A stretch of DNA of 36,148 nt, taken from contig NZ_JRMP02000024.1 in NCBI RefSeq assembly GCF_000762875.2, positions 1 to 36,148 on the forward strand, read 5' to 3'. Made by a program: the position numbers and the translations under genes. The notes beneath the pieces are model-generated. The model was not told the origin of the DNA, searched no databases, and saw nothing but the letters and a program-made list of their open reading frames with translations. Within the stretch, counting starts at the first letter, position 1. Each line of letters opens with the position of its first letter. The stretch comes from Helicobacter saguini. Its GTDB lineage: Bacteria > Campylobacterota > Campylobacteria > Campylobacterales > Helicobacteraceae. This document shows positions 7,620 through 16,949 of this stretch, one piece after another.

Positions 7620-9269
7620 ATGCAAACAAGTAGCGAGTTTATTTTGGAAAATATTAAAAGTATATTTGAAAACAACAAAAATATATTTGTAACGCCAAAT
7701 ATACCCGATAAGAAAATCAATAATGTTATAAAGGCATTTAAGATTGATAATTATAAAAATATCGTGGCGATTTATGATAATACGATATTTGGTGCGGCGG
7801 ATGAGGGCATTGCCTTTTTGGGTGAAAAAATGGTGCTAAAAAGCGATACTACAAGCCCAAAAGAGATTTTATACAGCGATATAGACAAGCTAGAGTATGA
7901 ATGCAAGGAGATAGAAACAAAGCCCGGTAAGATAGAAAAACAAGAAAAACTTTTCTTTATAAATAAAAATGGCGAGAAAAGTGATATAAGCTACTGCTTA
8001 ATTGCTAGTAATTATAAGCATTTAGAATCTTTTATAAACAAAATGTTAGAATCTTGCTCTAGCTTTAAAAATGAAGATTTGCTAAAGCCACTAGAAGAAA
8101 TGAGCCAAAGTTTCAAAGAAGCGTATATAAAAATTGTGATAAATATGGCATATAGCGATGATGATAAAATAGATTCTAAAGAGCAGGCTGAAATATTTTA
8201 CTTAATGAGTAAGATTAATCTAGACCAAGAAACGCGTATGAATGTGCGTGAATATTTAGTAAGTGTTAATAAAGATTCTATGAATAATATAAAAGATTTA
8301 CTTGAGATTTTAAAGCAGGAAGCCGAGCCTAGCGTGTATAAATCTTATATGATTTCTTTAACAAAAGAATTAGTGAATCTGCATTATGCTACAAAGCTAG
8401 ATTCTAATGCTAGTGAGTTTGACTTTATCACAGCAGAGATTCCCTTTGTAAAGCAGTATCAAGAGCTTTTTGGTGTAAGTGATGAGCAGTTAAGGTTTAT
8501 ATGTGAGAGTTTGCAAAATGACTATAAATTGCTAAATAATGATATAGAAGATTCTCAAATGAAGCAAATGATGAAAGATACCGCTGCAAAGGCTGCTGGG
8601 ATAGGAGTGCCACTTGGAGCGGTGTATTTATCGGGGTCTGTTGCTGGGCTGTCTGCGGCTGGTATGACTTCTGGTTTAGCGGCACTTGGTATGGGTGGTA
8701 TTTTGGGCTTTTCTGCTATGGCGACAGGTATAGGGACTGTAGTATTAATAGGTGTTGTTGCGTATCAAGGTGTGAAATTTTTAACAAGTGATAATTCTTT
8801 AAGCAAATATAAAGTAAGAGAGCTTATGTTGCATGAGATTCTAAAACAAAATCAAAAGACAATCTCACAAGTAATAGGCGATATAAATTATTTGGTAGAA
8901 AAGCTAAATAATGTGATTATAGAATCTAATAAGAAAGGAGAGGCTTTATCCATTAAAGAAGCACAAATAAAAAAATTAGTAAGCATGATGGTGCAGTATC
9001 AAGGAGCATTAGATGCTATAAATGGTAAAAATGCTAGATTGCAAAGTATGGAAGCAAGATTACACGTTCCAAAAACCCTTGATGAATCAAAACTTAAAAA
9101 ACTAACAAGTGAAGCTATGAAAGCTCAATATTACGACATAGTTATGCAAAATTATACAGAAATAACAAATGATGATAAAAAAGAATACGCCCTAAAAACT
9201 AACCTAAACGCCGAAACGCTAGAAACACTAGCAAATATACTAAAAGTAATAGGCTATATAAAGGCGTAA
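7620..9269 (+). CDS. PH-like/TerB-like protein with glycine-rich membrane segment
   Basis: 549 residues from ATG at 7620, chosen over an in-frame ATG at 7587 because AAAGGG precedes it and the earlier start would lie on the -10 element. Residues about 1-140 resemble the bacterial PH-like domain found in TerB-type proteins (pattern YDNTIFGAADEGIAFLGEKM). About 165-250 is helical and acidic (MAYSDDDKIDSKEQAEIF) and resembles TerB. About 327-388 is a Gly/Ala-rich hydrophobic stretch likely to enter the membrane. The C-terminus is helical, probably coiled coil. The stop is one base before the next start, so the pair is translationally coupled. Function unknown; the architecture suggests a membrane-associated stress or defence protein, which is inference. 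Confidence 0.7.
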   Translation: MQTSSEFILENIKSIFENNKNIFVTPNIPDKKINNVIKAFKIDNYKNIVAIYDNTIFGAADEGIAFLGEKMVLKSDTTSPKEILYSDIDKLEYECKEIETKPGKIEKQEKLFFINKNGEKSDISYCLIASNYKHLESFINKMLESCSSFKNEDLLKPLEEMSQSFKEAYIKIVINMAYSDDDKIDSKEQAEIFYLMSKINLDQETRMNVREYLVSVNKDSMNNIKDLLEILKQEAEPSVYKSYMISLTKELVNLHYATKLDSNASEFDFITAEIPFVKQYQELFGVSDEQLRFICESLQNDYKLLNNDIEDSQMKQMMKDTAAKAAGIGVPLGAVYLSGSVAGLSAAGMTSGLAALGMGGILGFSAMATGIGTVVLIGVVAYQGVKFLTSDNSLSKYKVRELMLHEILKQNQKTISQVIGDINYLVEKLNNVIIESNKKGEALSIKEAQIKKLVSMMVQYQGALDAINGKNARLQSMEARLHVPKTLDESKLKKLTSEAMKAQYYDIVMQNYTEITNDDKKEYALKTNLNAETLETLANILKVIGYIKA

Positions 9270-9270
9270 A

Positions 9271-10824
9271 ATGGATGATAAAAACTTAAAAGATATAGGA
9301 AATGCCGCCCTTTTACAAAAGCATCAAATGGATAGTGCTGAAAATAAAATCGCTGAAATAAACCTAAAAATAAAAGAGATAGAATCTGCACAAAGCGACT
9401 TTGATAAGCGAATGGAAAATATGGATTCTATGTTAGAAAATGCCCTAGCTAGTATGGATACTATGCTAGATTCTATAAATTCTAAGCTCGATATAGAATC
9501 TATTTCGCAAGATTCTATAAAAAACTATGAAGAGCAAATATATAAGCAACTAGATTCTATAAAAGTAGAGCCAACAAAGCAAATTAGCACACTTGAGACA
9601 TTAGATTCCATAGATTTTAATGGTAGCTGGGAAGAGTATTTAGAATCTATGAACGCTTATGCAAATAAACATAATATAGATTTAAAACAAGACCCCTTTA
9701 AAAATCTAATGAGTAAAAGCCAAGAGATAGAACTACGCAAATGGATAGAGCAAGATTTTACATATAAAAATGCAAAATGTGATATTTATGACTATATGAT
9801 AGCGGTGACTTGCGGGGCAATTGGCGGGATTATTGATGTGTGTTTTGTTGGGATACCAGGAGATTCTAAGTTAGGGAATATTACTGATAGTTTCGCTAAT
9901 AGTGTAACTGAAAAATTCGCACAACTTTGTGGTTGGGATAAAGAAAAAGCACTAGCAAGGGGAAGCGATACGACAAAAAGTGCAATAGGATTTTTAGAAT
10001 CTAAATTTAAAATAAACTACGACCAAACTACAACTAATGGCAAAAAAGGCACAGATGGAAAAATAAAAAATCTTAGTATGAAAAATCACCATTTAAAAAG
10101 CTTAGGACACAGCCCTGATATAATCGGTTTGTTTTTTTCTATACTAAATCAATTTACTAGCACTTCTAGCTTTATTAATGAAGGGCAAATTATCACTATT
10201 GATACTGAATCTTTTGAGCTACAAGGTGGTAATTTTATAGCTAAAATCATTAGTGGATTTATAAATTGGCTAGGGCATTTAATGAGCGATTGGGCTGGTA
10301 GTAGTGGTGGTATTAGTCGTGGTAGTGGTATTCCTATGCCTTTTTATAATCTTTTTCAACTTTGTGATTTTGGTAGTTTTGGCAAAGATAGACAGACCTT
10401 TGCGGTAGTAACAACTAAGGTATTTGAGCAAGGCTATGATTTTAGACACGCACTAGCTATGGCTATCCCTGTGGCAGTTAGCGAAATCTTAGTGCGGATT
10501 ATGTTTGTATTAAAATCTAGATTCTATCATAGGAAAGAGTGGAGTGAGTGCAAACCAAATGAAAATATCCCAGAAATGCGTAGGATGCTTTGCGTAGCCC
10601 ATGGCTCATTATGTTTAATCGATGGCATTGATGCGGGAGTGCGTAGTGGTGGGAATGCGATTGCGTTTTTAGCTCGCATAAATTTACTAGGCTTTGCTAG
10701 ATTCTCACATCTGGCATTAAAAGAAGTAAAAGCGTGGTATTTAAGCGGACAAATGGATATAGAAAAAGTTGATAGCTATTTAGACAACGAATTTAAGGCA
10801 ATGCAAATGAGTTTAAAATATTAG
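9271..10824 (+). CDS. Uncharacterised conserved protein, partner of the preceding gene
   Basis: 517 residues. Residues about 1-110 form a coiled coil interspersed with DSI/ESI motif copies. From about 170 there is a compact conserved-looking domain with glycine-rich and hydrophobic stretches (CGAIGGIIDVCFVGIPGD; GGNFIAKIISGFINWLGH; WAGSSGGISRGSGIPMPF) and a C-terminal block with His, Asp and Gly (CVAHGSLCLIDGIDAGVRSG). I have an impression of similar proteins in other gut bacteria but cannot name a family or activity. It begins one base after the upstream stop with AAAGGCG as Shine-Dalgarno, so the two proteins probably act together. Its stop TAG is the start of a TAGATTCTA motif. Membrane association is likely, enzymatic function open. 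Confidence 0.7.
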   Translation: MDDKNLKDIGNAALLQKHQMDSAENKIAEINLKIKEIESAQSDFDKRMENMDSMLENALASMDTMLDSINSKLDIESISQDSIKNYEEQIYKQLDSIKVEPTKQISTLETLDSIDFNGSWEEYLESMNAYANKHNIDLKQDPFKNLMSKSQEIELRKWIEQDFTYKNAKCDIYDYMIAVTCGAIGGIIDVCFVGIPGDSKLGNITDSFANSVTEKFAQLCGWDKEKALARGSDTTKSAIGFLESKFKINYDQTTTNGKKGTDGKIKNLSMKNHHLKSLGHSPDIIGLFFSILNQFTSTSSFINEGQIITIDTESFELQGGNFIAKIISGFINWLGHLMSDWAGSSGGISRGSGIPMPFYNLFQLCDFGSFGKDRQTFAVVTTKVFEQGYDFRHALAMAIPVAVSEILVRIMFVLKSRFYHRKEWSECKPNENIPEMRRMLCVAHGSLCLIDGIDAGVRSGGNAIAFLARINLLGFARFSHLALKEVKAWYLSGQMDIEKVDSYLDNEFKAMQMSLKY

Positions 10825-10867
10825 ATTCTATATTTTTATCAAAAACTTTACAAAAGTTTAGTGTGTT

Positions 10868-10898
10868 TTGTTAAGATTGTTTAGTTTTGTGATATAAT
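10868..10898 (+). promoter_or_regulatory. Promoter of the Pnkp-hspR-secA transcript
   Basis: TATAAT at 10893-10898 is preceded by TGTGA, giving an extended -10 typical of Helicobacter. A weak -35-like TTGTTA is at 10868-10873. It lies 38 bases before the start at 10936. Confidence 0.5.
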
Positions 10899-10935
10899 TT
10901 TGGTTTTTGAATGTAAGATATAGGATTTTTGGGTT

Positions 10936-13887
10936 ATGAGATACTTGCTGCTGACGCGTGGGATGCCTTTTTGTGGGAAAAGTGAATGGATTGCAAAGCA
11001 TAATTTGCAAGACTACACGCTTAGTTTGCTTGATTTTAAAAGGCTTTTGGTCGCGCCTAGTTTGAGTGAGAGTGGGCGGCTTTTTATGGATTTTAGCGGG
11101 TGTGAAAAAGCGGCGTTTGCTATGCTTTTTTCTGCACTAGAATCGCGTATGTCGCGTGGTGAGTTTATCGTTATTAAGGATAATCACATTTCAAAATCCT
11201 ACTTTAGCAATTATAAAGAAATCGCAAAAACTTATAATTATAGAATCTTGATTGTGGATTTTAGCGATGTTGGTTTAGATGAAATAAAAAAAAGGAATGC
11301 TTATTTTAGTGGGGTTTTAGATTCTAAACATTTGACTTCTAAAGGTAATTTTAGATTCTATGAAAATACTGAATCTAAGAATAAAGATTCTAAAAAGTTA
11401 GAGATTATGGAATCTAATATGCAAAATTCGCATTCGCACTTTTTGTCTCAATCTATTCCCACCCATCCACCCTTTTGTAAGATTAATACAAAAAGCGCGA
11501 ATGCGAATTTTGCTAACAACGTCAATGAAAATATAGAATCTAGATTCTATGAAAATGCTGAATCTAAGAACGTAGAAAATCAAAATAAGAAAGATTCTAT
11601 AGATTCTAAATCGCAAAATTCGCAGTTGCGAGATTCATATCAATCTATTCCCGCCCGACCACCCATTTGTAAGACTGAAATGAATCTCTCAACTGCGAAT
11701 TTTGCTGACAACGTCAATGAAAATATAGAATCTAGATTCTATGAAAGTAATGAAATTGATAATTTGGATTCTAAAAACAACGAAAATTCGCAGGATAATT
11801 TTCCTTTAGATTCAATGTCCCGCCCATTCCCACCCACTGAAAATTTAAAGGAAAATTATCCTGCGAATTTTGCTAACGCACAAGATTCTATAGAATCTAA
11901 GAATAAAGATTCTAAAAACAACCAAACGCACGTAGAAAACGAAAAAAATATAGAATCTACCCACGAAAAAGTCTATACAAACGATGAGCTTGACGCGCTA
12001 TATGACGAGTTAAAAAATGGGGAGATTCCTATAAAGTGCGATGTGATTGCCCCAGATGAAGTTACAAAAATGCTAACTCTTGAGCCAAAAAGTTTAAATG
12101 GCTACAAAGTGATACATCATATCGGCGATATTCAAGGCTCTTTTGCGGTGCTAAAAAAATATATTCAAAAGATAAAAGATAACGAATTTTATATCTTTTT
12201 GGGTGATTATATTGACAGGGGGTTTCAAAATTACGAAGTTTTACGCTTTTTAATTAGCATTATGGATAAAAAAAATGTCGTGCTTTTGGAAGGAAATCAC
12301 GAAAAATGGCTAAATGACTGGGCGAATAATCGCGATATTGATAGCCGTGAGTTTCGCCTTAATACGCAAGTGGAGCTTGAGAGCAAGGGCTTTAGCAAGG
12401 CGGATGCGAAGCGATTTTATAATAAATTACTGCCTTTTTTCTTTTATAGATTCCATGATAAACGCATCCTTTGCACGCACGGCGGACTTTCAAATATGCC
12501 GCGACACCTGCTTTTGCTTAGTGCTAATCAGTGCATACACGGCGTTGGCGGCTATCTTAATACTAATGCTGTGGCGGCTAGTTTTAGCAAAAATACGCCA
12601 AAAAACTATTATCAATTTTTCGGTCATCGTAATAAAAGTGAGCTGCCCATTCGCATTCATGAGCGAAATTTTATTATGGAATCTAAAGTCGAGTTTGGCG
12701 GCTTTTTACGCATTGTGCAGCTTTCTCAAAATGGCTTTAAGGATTGCAGTCTTAGAAATGCGATTTTTGTTAGCAAGGAGCAAAAGGATAGCAAAGTCGC
12801 GGTGCAAAAATACTTTGATAGCCTTGAAAAGCACAATACGCGCGTGACTTTCAGCCGCTTTAAAAATATGGCTTTGGTTAGCTATCCTGCTAAGATTAGT
12901 AGCGATGTTATTGCTTCAGCGTTTGGCTTTAGCCCTTGCGTTGTGGATGAAAAGGAGTGGGCGATTGTGGCACGTGGCTTTAGTTTTTCGCTTGATTTTA
13001 ATAAAAAGTTTGCCCTTGATTTAAATTCTTATTTAGATTCTATAAAACTGCCGCTTAGAATCTATTCTAGGACGCGTGGGATTCCTGCGTTTATTAGCTA
13101 TTATAAGGGGGAGTTTTTTTACTTTTTAGATTCTATATTGCAGCAGAATTTGCCTTTATTTTTGCAACAAAAAAGTGCTAAAAAGGCATTAGGTGAGTTA
13201 TTAAAAAAGGGGAATTTTACGCTTCATTTTGTATTAGATTCTAAGAATAGCTTTATTTTGCAAGATGTGTTTTGTAACGCTTCTAGTCTGCCGCAGTTTG
13301 AGCTAGTTGAGAGCGTTGCTAGGGTGCTAAATGTGGCGTATAATGAGTGCGTTTTTATGTTTGAATCTTTGGGTGAATATAAGGATTTTTTAAAGACTTT
13401 AAGGGCGTTTAATGCGGATTTATCAAAGAGTTTAGATTTAGATTCTATGCAATCTTTAGAATCTAATTTTTTAGAATCTAAGCTACCAAAAAGCACAAAT
13501 AGCATTATTTTAAATGAGTATAAATTCTCTCCATTAATTGCCTTTGATAATGTGGGTGGCTTTACTACTTTGCCGATGTGCCTAAATAGCGAGTGTAACG
13601 CGCTTTTACAAATGATAAAAATATGGAAATTGCAAGGGGAAATTAGCAAATTGCAATGGATAAATAATGCTTTTAGAGAACGTTTCTTTGCGTGGTTTGT
13701 GCCTTTTTCAAATGAAAATGAGTGGAAAAACATACCAAATGAATGGATAATAAATAAATTTTTGGAAAGTATAGAATCTAGATTCTATAAAAACACTGAA
13801 TCTAAGCACGATTTTACTACGCAAAGTCTTGCAATGATAACAAATATAGAATCTAAAAAAGGAGAATATTATGGAAGCAAGTTATGA
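10936..13887 (+). CDS. Pnkp-like polynucleotide kinase-phosphatase with degenerate ligase domain
   Basis: 983 residues. Residues 1-127 match the T4 Pnk kinase: P-loop GMPFCGKS (9-16) and an end resembling the T4 enzyme (DNHISKSYFSNYKEIAKTYN ... KKRN). Residues about 355-620 are a calcineurin-like phosphatase: GDIQG (D398, Gln for His as in ApaH), GDYIDRG (423-429), GNHE (453-456), CTHGG (H515), FGHR. Residues about 625-830 resemble an Rnl1-type adenylyltransferase (VARGFSF, later FTLHFVLDSKNSFIL), but the KxDG catalytic site appears as RTRG (712-715), so it is probably inactive as a ligase. Family role: healing broken RNA ends. Between kinase and phosphatase, residues about 128-355 are a low-complexity insert holding three long stem-loops. 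Overlaps hspR by 17 bases. No Hen1 or active ligase gene is nearby. Confidence 0.78.
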   Translation: MRYLLLTRGMPFCGKSEWIAKHNLQDYTLSLLDFKRLLVAPSLSESGRLFMDFSGCEKAAFAMLFSALESRMSRGEFIVIKDNHISKSYFSNYKEIAKTYNYRILIVDFSDVGLDEIKKRNAYFSGVLDSKHLTSKGNFRFYENTESKNKDSKKLEIMESNMQNSHSHFLSQSIPTHPPFCKINTKSANANFANNVNENIESRFYENAESKNVENQNKKDSIDSKSQNSQLRDSYQSIPARPPICKTEMNLSTANFADNVNENIESRFYESNEIDNLDSKNNENSQDNFPLDSMSRPFPPTENLKENYPANFANAQDSIESKNKDSKNNQTHVENEKNIESTHEKVYTNDELDALYDELKNGEIPIKCDVIAPDEVTKMLTLEPKSLNGYKVIHHIGDIQGSFAVLKKYIQKIKDNEFYIFLGDYIDRGFQNYEVLRFLISIMDKKNVVLLEGNHEKWLNDWANNRDIDSREFRLNTQVELESKGFSKADAKRFYNKLLPFFFYRFHDKRILCTHGGLSNMPRHLLLLSANQCIHGVGGYLNTNAVAASFSKNTPKNYYQFFGHRNKSELPIRIHERNFIMESKVEFGGFLRIVQLSQNGFKDCSLRNAIFVSKEQKDSKVAVQKYFDSLEKHNTRVTFSRFKNMALVSYPAKISSDVIASAFGFSPCVVDEKEWAIVARGFSFSLDFNKKFALDLNSYLDSIKLPLRIYSRTRGIPAFISYYKGEFFYFLDSILQQNLPLFLQQKSAKKALGELLKKGNFTLHFVLDSKNSFILQDVFCNASSLPQFELVESVARVLNVAYNECVFMFESLGEYKDFLKTLRAFNADLSKSLDLDSMQSLESNFLESKLPKSTNSIILNEYKFSPLIAFDNVGGFTTLPMCLNSECNALLQMIKIWKLQGEISKLQWINNAFRERFFAWFVPFSNENEWKNIPNEWIINKFLESIESRFYKNTESKHDFTTQSLAMITNIESKKGEYYGSKL
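11421..11513. repeat. Long stem-loop 1 in the Pnkp insert
   Basis: Arms 11421-11445 and 11489-11513 pair over 25 positions with a single mismatch. The loop of 43 bases (11446-11488) is C-rich (CCCACCCATCCACCC). The outer stem reads GCAAAATTCGCA / TGCGAATTTTGC. It is translated in frame as part of the insert. Confidence 0.8.
11512..11746 (+). repeat. Direct repeat of 43 bases flanking stem-loop 2
   Basis: A 43-base segment at 11512-11554 recurs at 11704-11746 with one mismatch; it encodes N-V-N-E-N-I-E-S-R-F-Y-E. A shorter relative (RFYENTESKNK) occurs at about 11352 and another (IESRFYKNTESK) near 13770 in the same gene. The unit grew by tandem duplication of stem-loop plus flank. Confidence 0.8.
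11613..11705. repeat. Long stem-loop 2 in the Pnkp insert
   Basis: Arms 11613-11638 and 11680-11705 pair at 25 of 26 positions. The loop (11639-11679) shares TCAATCTATTCCC, the C-rich core and TTTGTAAGA with stem-loop 1. The outer 12 bases of the stem match stem-loop 1, while the inner stem is a different sequence that is still complementary to its partner. Confidence 0.8.
11783..11871. repeat. Long stem-loop 3 in the Pnkp insert
   Basis: Arms 11783-11808 and 11846-11871 pair perfectly over 26 bases, extendable to 30 (11783-11812 / 11842-11871) with one G-T pair. The outer AAAATTCGCA is shared with the other two, the inner stem is again different, and the loop is C-rich (CCCGCCCATTCCCACCCA). 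Confidence 0.8.
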
Positions 13888-14245
13888 TGAGCCTGTGTAT
13901 CTAATTAGCGTTGTGGCTAAGATTCTAGATATTCACCCGCAGACTTTAAGGCAGTATGAAAAAGAAGGCTTAATTGAGCCATCACGCACGGATGGGAAAA
14001 TGCGGCTTTATTCGCAAAGAGATATGGATAAAATAAAGACGATACTAAAGCTAACGCGTGATTTGGGTGTGAATTTGGCTGGTGTGGATATTATTTTGCG
14101 GTTAAAAGAGCGAATGGATGAGCTAGATTCTAACATTAATGACTTAAGGGCAAATGTGAAAACGCAAACGCACACAAGCAAAAGCGGCGATTTAACGATA
14201 GTTAGTAGCAGTTATGAAATCGTGCTACATAATAAGAAAAAATAA
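13871..14245 (+). CDS. hspR: Heat-shock repressor HspR (MerR family)
   Basis: 124 residues. The N-terminal winged helix of the MerR family is clear: [20 protein letters not shown] followed by [21 protein letters not shown] and DMDKIKTI. Then comes [16 protein letters not shown], typical of HspR, and a helical C-terminus. In Helicobacter HspR represses chaperone operons at HAIR-type operators; I did not find a HAIR site in this window. The start overlaps the Pnkp-like gene by 17 bases and has AAAAAAGGAG just upstream. The usual cbpA and rarA neighbours are absent; here it lies between a putative RNA-repair gene and secA. Confidence 0.88.
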   Translation: MEASYDEPVYLISVVAKILDIHPQTLRQYEKEGLIEPSRTDGKMRLYSQRDMDKIKTILKLTRDLGVNLAGVDIILRLKERMDELDSNINDLRANVKTQTHTSKSGDLTIVSSSYEIVLHNKKK

Positions 14246-14255
14246 AGGAGCAAAA

Positions 14256-16862
14256 ATGATAACAGCCATAATGGGAAAAATCTTTGGCACGAAAAATGAC
14301 AAGGTTTTAAAGCAATATAGAAATCGCGTTGCTAGAATTAATGCAATGGAATTTGACTTAGAAAAAAAAAGTGATTTAGATTTACAAAATAGAATGAATG
14401 AAATAAAAGATGAAATTGCTAAAAAAATGGAATCTTTAGATAGTAAAGAGTTAGGACTTGAGATTCTAAACACTTTGCTTGATAATAACTTAGAAGAAGT
14501 TTTCGCCCTTACACGTGAAGCGAGTAAAAGAGTGCTAAATATGCGGCATTTTGACGTGCAATTAATCGGTGGTATGGCATTACATGATGGCAAGATTGCC
14601 GAGATGAAAACAGGAGAGGGCAAGACTTTAGTTGCGACTTTGCCTGTGATTTTAAACGCACTAAGTGGGAAAAGTGTGCATGTGGTAACCGTGAATGATT
14701 ACTTGGCTAGGCGAGATTCTAACACTATGGCGCCACTTTATAACTTTTTTGGCTTTAGCGTTGGCGTGGTTACAAGCGGACTGCAAGATGATGTTGAGCG
14801 ACTAAATATTTATAGCAATAATATCGTGTATGGCACAAATAACGAATATGGCTTTGATTACTTGCGAGATAATATGAAGTATAATTTAGAGCAGAAAGTG
14901 CAGAAACATCACTTTTTTGCAATTATTGATGAAGTAGATTCTATATTGATTGATGAGGCAAGGACGCCGCTAATAATCTCAGGTCCTGTGAATAAAAAAA
15001 TGGAAAATTATCAAATAGCAGATTCTGTCGCTAAAGCCTTAAAAAGCCCACAAGATTTTACAATCGATGAAAAAAATCGAGTGATTTTAACTACTGAAGA
15101 TGGCATCAAAAAGGCGGAAAAACTTTTTAAGGTTGAGAATCTTTATGCTATTGAAAATGCGTCACTTAGCCATCATTTAGACCAAGCCTTAAAAGCAAAT
15201 TATTTATTTGTAAAAGATAAAGATTATGTCGTGCAAAATGGCGAAGTTGTGATTGTGGATGAATTTACAGGGCGATTAAGTGAAGGGCGGCGATTTAGCG
15301 AAGGGCTGCATCAAGCCTTAGAAGCAAAAGAGGGCGTAAATATTAAAGAAGAGAGCCAGACTTTAGCGGATATTACATTTCAAAACTATTTTAGGCTTTA
15401 TGATAAACTAGGCGGGATGACAGGGACTGCGCAAACTGAAGCGACTGAATTTTTAGAGATTTATAAGCTAGAAGTTGTTAGCATTCCTACAAATCTGCCT
15501 GTGGCTAGAAAGGATTTAAACGACTTAATTTATAAAAGTGAGATTGAGAAATTTAACGCTGTGATTAATAAAATCGTAGAATTACACAAAATAGGACAGC
15601 CTGTTTTGGTAGGAACGGCAAGTATTGAAAAAAGTGAAAAATTACACGAACTTTTAAAAAAAGCTAGGATTCCGCATAATGTTTTGAATGCAAAACAGCA
15701 TGAAAAAGAAGCCGAAATAATAAAAAATGCAGGTCTAAAGGGCGCAGTAACGATTGCTACAAATATGGCAGGACGTGGCGTGGATATAAAAATCGATGAT
15801 GAAGTAAAGGCTTTGGGCGGATTATATATCATAGGCACTGAAAGGCATGAGTCAAGGCGAATTGATAATCAATTGCGTGGTAGGGCTGGGCGGCAAGGAG
15901 ACCCGGGCACATCGCAGTTTTATCTTAGTTTAGAAGATTCACTGCTTAGAATCTTTGGTAGCGATAGGCTAAAAGGAATTATGGGAAAACTAGGTTTAAA
16001 AGATGGCGAAAGTATAGAGTCTTCTATGATTACAAAAAGTGTGGAAAAAGCGCAAAAGAAAGTGGAATCTATGCACTTTGAATCGCGAAAACATTTGCTA
16101 GAATATGATGATGTAAGCAATGAGCAACGAAAAGTCATATATAGATTCCGTAACGAATTGTTACAAAAAGACTTTGAAATGCAAGAGCGAATAGATGAAA
16201 ATAGAATCTTAAGCGTGCAAAGTCTGCTAGAAAAGCATGATATTATGCCACATGATGTAAGTGAAAATTATAACTTAGAATCTTTGTGTGCGGGGCTTAA
16301 AGAAGAGTATTTGCTAGAGCTAGATTCTAAAGCGTTGGCTGGTAAAACTTACGATGAAATTAGCGAAGTGATTATAGAATCTTTGGCAGCGAAATATGAT
16401 GAAAAGTTTTCGCACACAGATTCTAAAATGCGAAATGAGCTAGAGCGAATAATTTATTTGCAAGTCGTGGATAATGCGTGGCGTGAGCATCTTTACTCAA
16501 TTGACCATTTGAAAACAGGTATTTCGTTGCGTGGATATAATCAAAAAGACCCGCTTGTGGAATATAAAAAGGAAAGCTATAATTTATTTTTGGAATTAAT
16601 AGAAAATATTAAGATTGAAGCCTATAGAACGCTGCAAATTATTCAGTTTGCGTCTCAAGATGTATCACGTGAAGAAGATAAGATTCTAAACGAATTAGAG
16701 AGCGAAAATGAGAATCTAGTATTAAATTATGCAAATTTAGAAGATGAAATCGCTGATAAAAAACCAGCGCGTAATGATATGTGCCCTTGCGGTAGTGGTA
16801 AAAAATACAAAAACTGCCATGGCAAAAGCGGACCAAAACGCGGAATGCTAGCGAAAAACTAA
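14256..16862 (+). CDS. secA: Preprotein translocase ATPase SecA
   Basis: 868 residues. It drives export of unfolded preproteins through SecYEG. Walker A MKTGEGKT (117-124), [20 protein letters not shown] (nucleotide-binding domain 1), [23 protein letters not shown], the preprotein-binding region, [30 protein letters not shown] (domain 2) and a C-terminal zinc finger [15 protein letters not shown] are all visible. ATG at 14256 is chosen because AAGGAG lies at 14245-14250; the in-frame ATG at 14214 lies inside hspR and lacks a good site. It starts 10 bases after hspR. Length is normal, and there are fewer DSK motifs than in its neighbours. Confidence 0.97.
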   Translation: MITAIMGKIFGTKNDKVLKQYRNRVARINAMEFDLEKKSDLDLQNRMNEIKDEIAKKMESLDSKELGLEILNTLLDNNLEEVFALTREASKRVLNMRHFDVQLIGGMALHDGKIAEMKTGEGKTLVATLPVILNALSGKSVHVVTVNDYLARRDSNTMAPLYNFFGFSVGVVTSGLQDDVERLNIYSNNIVYGTNNEYGFDYLRDNMKYNLEQKVQKHHFFAIIDEVDSILIDEARTPLIISGPVNKKMENYQIADSVAKALKSPQDFTIDEKNRVILTTEDGIKKAEKLFKVENLYAIENASLSHHLDQALKANYLFVKDKDYVVQNGEVVIVDEFTGRLSEGRRFSEGLHQALEAKEGVNIKEESQTLADITFQNYFRLYDKLGGMTGTAQTEATEFLEIYKLEVVSIPTNLPVARKDLNDLIYKSEIEKFNAVINKIVELHKIGQPVLVGTASIEKSEKLHELLKKARIPHNVLNAKQHEKEAEIIKNAGLKGAVTIATNMAGRGVDIKIDDEVKALGGLYIIGTERHESRRIDNQLRGRAGRQGDPGTSQFYLSLEDSLLRIFGSDRLKGIMGKLGLKDGESIESSMITKSVEKAQKKVESMHFESRKHLLEYDDVSNEQRKVIYRFRNELLQKDFEMQERIDENRILSVQSLLEKHDIMPHDVSENYNLESLCAGLKEEYLLELDSKALAGKTYDEISEVIIESLAAKYDEKFSHTDSKMRNELERIIYLQVVDNAWREHLYSIDHLKTGISLRGYNQKDPLVEYKKESYNLFLELIENIKIEAYRTLQIIQFASQDVSREEDKILNELESENENLVLNYANLEDEIADKKPARNDMCPCGSGKKYKNCHGKSGPKRGMLAKN

Positions 16863-16889
16863 TGGAATTTTATAAATAATTTTAAAGAT

Positions 16890-16917
16890 AGAATCTAAAA
16901 ACAGATTCTTATTTTTA
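16890..16917. terminator. Motif-pair terminator between convergent secA and glmM
   Basis: AGAATCT (16890-16896) and AGATTCT (16903-16909) form a stem with a 6-base loop, followed by TATTTTT. It lies between two convergent genes and may act in both directions. Both arms are copies of the dispersed motif. Confidence 0.5.
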
Positions 16918-16949
16918 CATCTATTTTAAAAAGTTTCGTTATTTAAGCA

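Noticed and set aside
11341-11980. CRISPR-like array in the Pnkp insert
   Set aside because: The repeat units are few, of unequal spacing (192 and 170 bases), translated in frame, and the variable parts are self-complementary stems rather than spacers; no cas genes are present.
12314-12847. 177-codon open frame overlapping the Pnkp-like gene on the same strand
   Set aside because: It lies within the phosphatase and ligase-like region, whose own frame has clear motifs; the alternative product has low-complexity hydrophobic composition and no ribosome site.
13224-13733. 169-codon frame opposite the end of the Pnkp-like gene
   Set aside because: Antisense shadow; many DSK-motif complements keep minus frames open by chance.
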